Source of the DNA: JAFGRU01 sp016934985
Lineage (GTDB): Bacteria; Desulfobacterota; Desulfuromonadia; Desulfuromonadales; JAAYDE01
Direction: 5' to 3'
Assembly: GCA_963665045.2 (NCBI GenBank)
Contig: CAXXJQ010000003.1
Location: forward strand, 496,001 to 560,000
Length of the DNA: 64,000 nucleotides
Each line of letters begins with the position of its first letter. Position 1 is the stretch's first letter. A program made the position numbers and the translations under genes. This document shows positions 59,061 through 64,000 of this stretch, in pieces. The notes under the pieces are model-generated. The model saw nothing but the letters and a program-made list of their open reading frames with translations, was not told where the DNA came from and searched no databases.

Positions 59061-59102
59061 ATGATGCAAATTGGCCGGGAAATAAGAATGATGGTGAATG
59101 AT

Positions 59103-59113
59103 GGGGTCGGACC
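59103..59113. repeat. REP-like motif GGGGTCGGACC (second copy)
   Basis: Same word as at 55795, followed by a similar sequence (AAGCTAACTAGTTGA against TAGGTAAATAGCTGA). Confidence 0.65.
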
Positions 59114-59201
59114 AAGCTAACTAGTTGATAATGAATAAAATTATCAATAAAACCGGCCTGTTTTTGGTCTTAAATGCCCCATTTTCGCTATGAAATGGTT
59201 A

Positions 59202-59378
59202 GCCCGGATTATTCATGAAGACTTTTGCTGCAACCGTCAATTGCACGCCATCTCAAGCCGTGCTCCCTCCTTGCGCTTCGACGGACTGCAAGTACGCCTG
59301 CAGCGCGCGTCGCTGTGCTTGGCTTGATCTGACGCACACTTCACGGTTTCGCGACGAAGCCTCATGAATAACCCGAGC
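59202..59378. mobile_element. 177-bp MITE with TTA target duplication
   Basis: Ends are imperfect inverted repeats: GCCCGGATTATTCATGA (59202-59218) and TCATGAATAACCCGAGC (59362-59378), 15 of 17 matched. Inner parts also pair (TCAAGCC with GGCTTGA; GCAACCGT with ACGGTTTCGC), so the whole element can fold. It is bracketed by TTA (59199-59201, 59379-59381). The homologous sequence near 55887 (ATGGCTAAGGAGGCC) lacks it, giving an empty-site comparison. No coding capacity. Confidence 0.85.
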
Positions 59379-59390
59379 TTAGGAGGCCCA

Positions 59391-59718
59391 ATACCCCGTG
59401 CGAATCGATATCTTCTTCCGGGCCATGTCTGGCACATCACACATCGATGCCATAAAAAGAACTTCCTGCTCAAGTTTTCCTTGGTCAGACAATCTTGGAT
59501 CTAGTGGCTTTTCGAAGCAAAAAAACGCTTCGGCCTCCGTCTCCTGAATTAGATCGTGACCTCGAACCACGTTCACCTTCTGGTGAAGGATGCCGGAAAA
59601 GGGGAAAGCCCCAAAAGTATGCAACTTGTGGGGGGGAAGAGTCTCCCAGAAATATAACCGGCGAAAAAACCGCAAGGGAGCTTTCCGGGAAGACTGCTAT
59701 TATTCGACAGCCATCGCA
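59391..59718 (+). pseudogene. Second copy of the second-type REP-associated transposase, decayed
   Basis: Homologous to 55904-56250: PRANRYLLPGHVWHITHRCH, then FEAKKRFGL and TSNHVHLLVKDAGKGESPKS. The start codon is ATA, two TAG stops are in frame, and one extra G in a G-run near 59630 shifts the frame before RRKNRKGAFREDCYYST. The HxH motif (NHVH) is kept here while the first copy has lost it. Confidence 0.82.
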
Positions 59719-59880
59719 CACCACATACATTAGAACTTTGGTAATCCCCTTTCCCAGAAAAATTTACCGGAAAAACGAAAAGGGATTTCGGCTTTTGAAA
59801 AATCTTTTCTGAAGTCAAAAAATTAATCAGGGTATTGCTTTAGAAACAGGCAAAGAGCATAACTGCAGTAATATAAATTT

Positions 59881-59935
59881 TTATCCACCAAATGTGTGGG
59901 TTATAAACAGGGTTATCCACGCAGCCTGTGGATAA
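59881..59935. other. Cluster of DnaA boxes
   Basis: Three boxes in 55 bases: TTATCCACC (59881-59889), TTATCCACG (59913-59921) and, inverted, TGTGGATAA (59927-59935, exact consensus); a fourth weaker one (TGTGGGTTA) lies near 59895. AT-rich stretches flank them. No dnaA, dnaN, rpmH or rep gene is in the window. Possible replication origin, remnant of one, or a DnaA titration site. Confidence 0.6.
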
Positions 59936-60010
59936 CTTTCTTTGTCATTTTCGAATTTTCAAACAGAGTCTTAGTTTTCCTTTGAATGCAGCTCAGGACA
60001 ACAAACGAAA

Positions 60011-60039
60011 AAAAAGCCCTTTCCGAAGAAGGGCTTTTT
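60011..60039. terminator. Bidirectional terminator
   Basis: Perfect 11-bp stem AAAAAGCCCTT (60011-60021) with AAGGGCTTTTT (60029-60039), A-run before and T-run after, so it works in both directions. It lies 50 bases after the end of the small peptide gene on the minus strand. Confidence 0.85.
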
Positions 60040-60091
60040 AAATATATAGCAGGAATCCCTCTTTTCAGGAAAAAGGGAATGCTTAGTCGTG

Positions 60092-60241
60092 TCAGTAGGC
60101 TTGGGGTCTTTCCGAACCAATAATCATGTTGTTTTGGTAAACCTTGTGAGGACCAACTACCACCTGGAGTTCTTTTTTTTCCTCTTGGGGTTCTTCCTTA
60201 ATCTGAAATTCTTCTTTTTGAGCGAGATTGGATTGGGCCAT
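60092..60241 (-). CDS. Small 49-aa peptide of unknown function
   Basis: A short gene well framed by signals: AAGGAG seven bases before ATG 60241, a possible TATAAA -10 shortly upstream, and a strong terminator downstream. The peptide begins MAQSNLAQKEEFQIKEEPQE: a Lys/Glu/Gln-rich first half, then a less charged second half (VVVGPHKVYQNN, MIIGSERPQAY). The charged leader and distinct C-terminal part recall precursors of modified peptides, but no modification enzyme is adjacent and there is no Cys. It could equally be a small stress or regulatory protein. I do not recognise it. Confidence 0.55.
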   Translation of the reverse strand: MAQSNLAQKEEFQIKEEPQEEKKELQVVVGPHKVYQNNMIIGSERPQAY

Positions 60242-60335
60242 GAATGTCTCCTTTTGTCTATTTATACGGCGATCTGAAATTCCCATAACCCAGGATGAAT
60301 CGGATACCGTTTTTCAGATAAAATTTCAATTACCG

Positions 60336-60360
60336 AAAAAAAGAGGGGAAAGTACCCCTC
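60336..60360 (-). terminator. Minus-strand terminator hairpin
   Basis: GAGGGG (minus 60360-60355), loop TACTTT, CCCCTC (60348-60343), then seven T. A second perfect stem without T-run (AAACTGCAT, 60367-60375 with 60386-60394) lies just before it. Confidence 0.7.
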
Positions 60361-60480
60361 ATAAACAAACTGCATTTAAAGATAGATGCAGTTTTATAGC
60401 CAATGGTTTTAAAGGATGCAAAGAAAAAAATATTATTTTTTAAAAAGAAAACTTTTCTAATTAGGACTATCAATTAAGCA

Positions 60481-60515
60481 TAAAAAGAACCCGCACCCAT
60501 GTAGTCGAAGGCGGG
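60481..60515 (-). terminator. Terminator-like hairpin after the histidine kinase gene
   Basis: On the minus strand CCCGC (60515-60511) and GCGGG (60494-60490) form a short stem with a 16-base loop, followed by TTCTTTTTA. The stem is short, so this may be the first of two termination points. The rest of 60242-60607 has no gene. Confidence 0.45.
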
Positions 60516-60607
60516 CAATCTCCGTTTCTTTCTTGAAATTGTTTTTTGGTGATTGATAAGTTAGATCAGACCATTACGAAGAGAATGTTCCCCCACATGT
60601 TACACTA

Positions 60608-62557
60608 TCATCCAATGGCGCGCCTTACGGTCATAGCAAGCTCGGATGTCGAAACGGGTTTCATGAGGATGGAATGAATACCCAGATCGGTCATTTCCTC
60701 CGATAGAATGTTTGCGCTGAAGCCGGTGCACACGATTATGGGGATGGTTGGATGAATTTTTCTGATTTCAGCCACAAAAATTTTGCCATCCATTCCCGGC
60801 ATGGCAAAGTCTGTAAGGACAAGATCGAATTCGTCCGGCCGGGCCCGGAAGCACGAGAGACAATCGAGGGGACTGGTGCTTGCTTCCACACGGTAGCCAA
60901 GATTTGAAAGCAGTGTTCTGCCGATTTCGAGGATACTCCCCTCGTCATCAACGAACAGTATTCTCTCGGTCCCCCTTGGCAGCGCCTCAAATCTTTCATG
61001 GTCGGGCAGGGAGTTGTGACCGGTGACGGGAAACAGAACCTGAAAGGTCGTTCCAGTCCCCGGTTTACTGTAGACCTTTATGTATCCGCCATGATCCTTG
61101 ATGATGCCGTGGACCGTGGCCAGGCCCATGCCGGTTCCTTCGCCGGTCTTTTTGGTGGTGAAATAGGGTTCGAAAATTCTGTTCTGAATATCTGCGGGTA
61201 TTCCATGCCCGTTGTCCGCCACGATCAATTTCAGATATCTGCCCGGAATGATGTCAGGGTCGTCGGAGAAATCTCCCTGACATACCTCAAAAGGCAGCAA
61301 TTCGACCACGATCTTTCCCCCGTCAGATTGCAAGGCATGGGCGGAATTGGCACATAAGTTCATGACGACCTGTTGAATTTGTATCCGGTTGGCGTGAACA
61401 ACGCTTCTTTCTACGGCAATGTTTTCCTGCATCTCAATCGTTGAAGGGATAGAGGCTTTGAGCAGTTTCAGGGCATCCTTGATGTTATCCCCGAGGTCTA
61501 TGGGGGCTTTTTCGGAAACGCCCTGGCGACTGAAAGCGAGGATCTGTTGGACCAGCTCTTTGGCCCGGTCGCTGGCCAGGCAGATGTTGCGGATGTATTC
61601 CAGAACCTTTTCCTTATTGTTTACCTTAAGTTGGGCAAGCTGGGAATAACCGTATATCGCTGACAGAACGTTGTTGAAATCATGGGCGATGCCGCCGGCC
61701 AGGTTGCCTATGGCTTCCATTTTTTGCGCCTGATACAGCGCCTGTTCGATCCGCTTCAAATGGGTAATGTCCTGAACGAAGGCGATGGAAAATTGCTGGC
61801 CGTCATAGACGAGCAGATTGGAGGTGATATAGACCGGAAGTTCCGTTCCATCCTTGTGCCGATGAATCGTTTCAAAGCTGTCTCCTTCTCCATCGAGAAA
61901 TCGCTCCCAGATATCCTTCCAATTATCTGTGGTGGCTAAGGGGTCGATATCGAATATGCTCATGGAGGTCAACTCTTCTTTGCTATACCCCAGGCTCTTT
62001 GCCGCCTGGTCGTTCACCCCAAGTATACGGGCATCGGCACCGACCCGAAAAATCCCTACCGACGCTTTTTCGTAGATGAACTGGGTGAGGCGCAGGGAAT
62101 CCTCCAGTTGGCGCCGTTCGGTAATGTCGACATGGGTGCCGATCATCCGTGAAATCCTGCCGTCCTCATCTCTGCCCATGATTTTGCCACGGGAGTGGAC
62201 CCAGCGCCAGTCGCCCTGCCTGGTGCGCATGCGGAATTCAGCAGAATACAGATCCTGGGGGTCTTCCAGAAATTTCTGGACGGCTTCTTCCAGCGGCCCC
62301 CGGTCCGCAGGATGCAGAAGATCGCGCCAGGTTTCATAGGTGGCGGGGAGCTCTCCGGGCTCATAGCCGAGCATGGTAAACCAGCGAGGGCTGTAGTAGG
62401 TTTTGCCGGTGCGCGGATCCATTTCCCAGACCCCGTCTTCCACGGCATCGATGGCTAATTCAAGAAGTTCGTTTTTTTCTTTCAGCAGCTTTTCATTACG
62501 TTCTAAGTCCCGAACCCTGTGGAGCAGATCTTGATATGAAAGGTGTTCATCCATCAT
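60608..62557 (-). CDS. Hybrid sensor histidine kinase: PAS-PAS-HisKA-HATPase-REC
   Basis: A 649-aa cytoplasmic hybrid kinase with no membrane segment. Residues 30-150 and 155-270 are two PAS domains (the first ends GTHVDITERRQLE). The H-box is GNLAGGIAHDFNN with H292. The ATP-binding domain (about 390-510) shows N, G1 and G2 boxes (VADNGHGIP, GTGMGLATVHGI). Residues 530-649 are a receiver (LFVDDEG; LVLTDFAMPGMDG; LMKPVS). It probably senses an intracellular or redox signal and passes phosphate on through a phosphorelay. It stands alone, so partner and target are unknown. Confidence 0.92.
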   Translation of the reverse strand: MMDEHLSYQDLLHRVRDLERNEKLLKEKNELLELAIDAVEDGVWEMDPRTGKTYYSPRWFTMLGYEPGELPATYETWRDLLHPADRGPLEEAVQKFLEDPQDLYSAEFRMRTRQGDWRWVHSRGKIMGRDEDGRISRMIGTHVDITERRQLEDSLRLTQFIYEKASVGIFRVGADARILGVNDQAAKSLGYSKEELTSMSIFDIDPLATTDNWKDIWERFLDGEGDSFETIHRHKDGTELPVYITSNLLVYDGQQFSIAFVQDITHLKRIEQALYQAQKMEAIGNLAGGIAHDFNNVLSAIYGYSQLAQLKVNNKEKVLEYIRNICLASDRAKELVQQILAFSRQGVSEKAPIDLGDNIKDALKLLKASIPSTIEMQENIAVERSVVHANRIQIQQVVMNLCANSAHALQSDGGKIVVELLPFEVCQGDFSDDPDIIPGRYLKLIVADNGHGIPADIQNRIFEPYFTTKKTGEGTGMGLATVHGIIKDHGGYIKVYSKPGTGTTFQVLFPVTGHNSLPDHERFEALPRGTERILFVDDEGSILEIGRTLLSNLGYRVEASTSPLDCLSCFRARPDEFDLVLTDFAMPGMDGKIFVAEIRKIHPTIPIIVCTGFSANILSEEMTDLGIHSILMKPVSTSELAMTVRRAIG

Positions 62558-62885
62558 CCACTTCCTCCACCCATGTTATTTGAATTCCGGTGTCTACATT
62601 GGAGATAGCTGAAGCTACGATTCGCAAAAAAAATAAATGGCAGGCAAGTGACCGAAAAAACACATTAAATGGAAACTATAATGAGTCCAGTCAGAGGGCT
62701 ATGAAAATATTTTCAGAACTCTGAAAAACAAACAAGTCGAGAGGAACAAAACAGGTATGTCAGCCCTTGGAGGGGCTTACACACTCAATTTCACCATTTC
62801 GGTCGATGAATTCGAACCCTTCATTTAAAAGGCTGTTTGCTGTAACCCATCCATGGGACTGTAAAGTCTCCAGTATTACATACAA
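62558..62885. other. Intergenic region between tgt and the kinase gene
   Basis: 328 bases with no gene. An 18-base palindrome, TTTTCAGA-AC-TCTGAAAA (62710-62727), sits about 150 bases upstream of the kinase start. CTTGGAGGGGCTTAC near 62765 is a weak feature only. Confidence 0.5.
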
Positions 62886-63995
62886 TTATTCCGTTTTCAG
62901 ATATTGGCTCAGGAAATCTTTTTTGAAGGCTTTGAAGCGGTTTTGCTCAATCGCCTCCCGGATTTCCTGCATCATATTGACATAGAAATGTACGTTGTGG
63001 ATGGCGCCCAGGATGGAGGAGAGGATTTCATTGGCGTTGTAGAGATGGTGCATGTAGGCGCGGGTGAAATTACGGCAGCAGTAGCAACTGCAGGAAGGGT
63101 CCACCGGATAGAAATCGCGGCGGAAATTGCGGTTGGTCAGGCGGATTTTCCCCCGCCGGGTGAAAAGGGTGGCGCTGCGGGCATAACGGGTCGGGATGAC
63201 GCAGTCGAACATGTCCATGCCGCGTTCCACCGATTCGAGGATGTCCTCGGGGAGTCCTACCCCCATTAGGTAGCGGGGCTTATTATCCGGGAGGAAGGGC
63301 TCCGTGTAGTCGACAACCTTTTTCAGCAGTTCCAGCCCTTCACCGACGCTGACGCCGCCGATGGCGTAGCCGGGAAAATCCATGGCGGTCAAGGCATTGG
63401 CGCACTGCTCCCGCAGGTCGGGGAAGACGCTGCCCTGAACAATGCCGAAGAGGGATTGGTCGTCCCTTTTGTGGTTTTTGAGGCAGCTTTCGGCCCAGCG
63501 CAGGGTTTTCCGTATGGAGCGGGCGGCGTAGTCGTGGCTGGCGGGGAAGGGGATGCACTCGTCGAACGCCATGATGATATCGGCGCCCAAATCGTTCTGA
63601 ATTGCCATGGATTCGGCCGGACCTATGAAAATTTCCTTGCCGGTGACTTCATTTTTAAAGAACACGCCGTCATCGGTGATATTTTTTTTGGGTATGGAAA
63701 AGACCTGGAAGCCGCCACTGTCCGTCAGGATGGAGTGTTCCCAGGCCATGAAAGAATGCAGGCCGCCCGCTTTTGCGACCAAATTTTCCCCGGGTTTGAG
63801 GTGCAGGTGATAGGTGTTGGACAGGATAATGCGGGCCCCGGTTTCATGGACCTGCATGGGGGTCATGGCTTTCATGGCGGCATGAGTGCCAACGGGCATG
63901 AAAACCGGGGTTTCGATGGTGCTGTGCGGGGTTTTCAGGCGGCCGCGCCTGGCCCGGCACGAGGCATCCTTATTTAGCAGTTTGAATTCGATCAT
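62886..63995 (-). CDS. tgt: tRNA-guanine transglycosylase (queuine tRNA-ribosyltransferase)
   Basis: Exchanges guanine 34 for preQ1 in tRNAs with GUN anticodons. The 369-aa protein has the TIM-barrel motifs ILTDSGGFQVFS, MAFDECIPFPAS, YAIGGVSVGEG and the nucleophile region VIPTRYARSATLFT, plus the zinc site CSCYCCRNFTRAYMHHL. The start ATG at 63995 lies five bases from the window end, so the Shine-Dalgarno and upstream gene are outside. Confidence 0.97.
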   Translation of the reverse strand: MIEFKLLNKDASCRARRGRLKTPHSTIETPVFMPVGTHAAMKAMTPMQVHETGARIILSNTYHLHLKPGENLVAKAGGLHSFMAWEHSILTDSGGFQVFSIPKKNITDDGVFFKNEVTGKEIFIGPAESMAIQNDLGADIIMAFDECIPFPASHDYAARSIRKTLRWAESCLKNHKRDDQSLFGIVQGSVFPDLREQCANALTAMDFPGYAIGGVSVGEGLELLKKVVDYTEPFLPDNKPRYLMGVGLPEDILESVERGMDMFDCVIPTRYARSATLFTRRGKIRLTNRNFRRDFYPVDPSCSCYCCRNFTRAYMHHLYNANEILSSILGAIHNVHFYVNMMQEIREAIEQNRFKAFKKDFLSQYLKTE

Positions 63996-64000
63996 GGCAG

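Noticed and set aside
59391..59718. In-frame TAG codons as possible pyrrolysine read-through
   Set aside because: The same copy also has an ATA start and a frameshift, and the sister copy has a TGA as well as a TAG. Ordinary decay explains all of this.
60481..60515. Possible c-di-GMP riboswitch or small RNA after the kinase gene
   Set aside because: The conserved GEMM core bases are missing; the sequence fits a short terminator hairpin better.
1..64000. tRNA and rRNA genes
   Set aside because: I looked in the larger gaps for cloverleaf arms, CCA ends and rRNA-conserved words and found none; a covariance-model scan would settle it.

Overview
The window looks like chromosomal DNA from a motile Gram-negative deltaproteobacterium of the Desulfuromonadales type. 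This is inferred from the polar-type flagellar cluster with csrA-fliW, the lipoproteins and autotransporter, the RHS and REP-transposase content, and the iterated intergenic repeats. No rRNA or tRNA gene was seen, so the placement is not firm.

Layout. 1-13.6 kb (+ strand) is a late flagellar cluster: flgN (cut by the window edge), flgK, flgL, csrA, fliW, a TPR-glycosyltransferase-pyruvyltransferase fusion, flagellin, flaG, fliD, fliS, a FliT-like chaperone, two PilZ proteins, a FliK-like protein and a stand-alone FlhB C-terminal domain. The flagellin gene has a sigma-28 promoter inside the stop codon of the gene before it, and a leader with GGA motifs that fits CsrA/FliW control. 13.7-17.8 kb holds an AMMECR1 protein, bipA and a TPR lipoprotein with a dead M48 peptidase domain.

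18.0-27.3 kb (- strand) is the most distinctive metabolic unit. A consensus promoter overlapped by a 17-bp inverted repeat precedes eight co-directional genes: IclR regulator, TRAP transporter (order M-P-Q), LarA-like hydroxyacid racemase, an enolase paralogue with both phosphate-pocket histidines replaced, glycerate 2-kinase and a 2-hydroxyacid dehydrogenase. The simplest reading is uptake of a small hydroxyacid, stereochemical adjustment, and entry into lower glycolysis at 2-phosphoglycerate. The altered enolase suggests that this is not the whole story.

28.1-47.2 kb is mainly housekeeping: miaB, a three-gene signalling unit (REC-GAF-degenerate GGDEF; REC-DUF4388; PHP), an M42 aminopeptidase, guaB, guaA, a MazG-like enzyme, maf, dnaE, accA and rlpA. 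The gaps between them carry degraded iterated repeats. 47.6-54.2 kb encodes secreted proteins: a frameshifted protein with Ca-binding repeats, a small exported protein, and a Sec-exported RHS protein whose AT-rich tip is followed by an overlapping zinc-ribbon gene (possible toxin/immunity pair).

54.2-59.8 kb is a mobile-element graveyard: REP-like repeats, several complete or broken REP-associated (Y1) transposases, an IS3 remnant, and a 177-bp MITE whose empty site is visible elsewhere in the window. An autotransporter gene sits in the middle. 59.9-64 kb contains a DnaA-box cluster, a small peptide gene, a hybrid histidine kinase and tgt.
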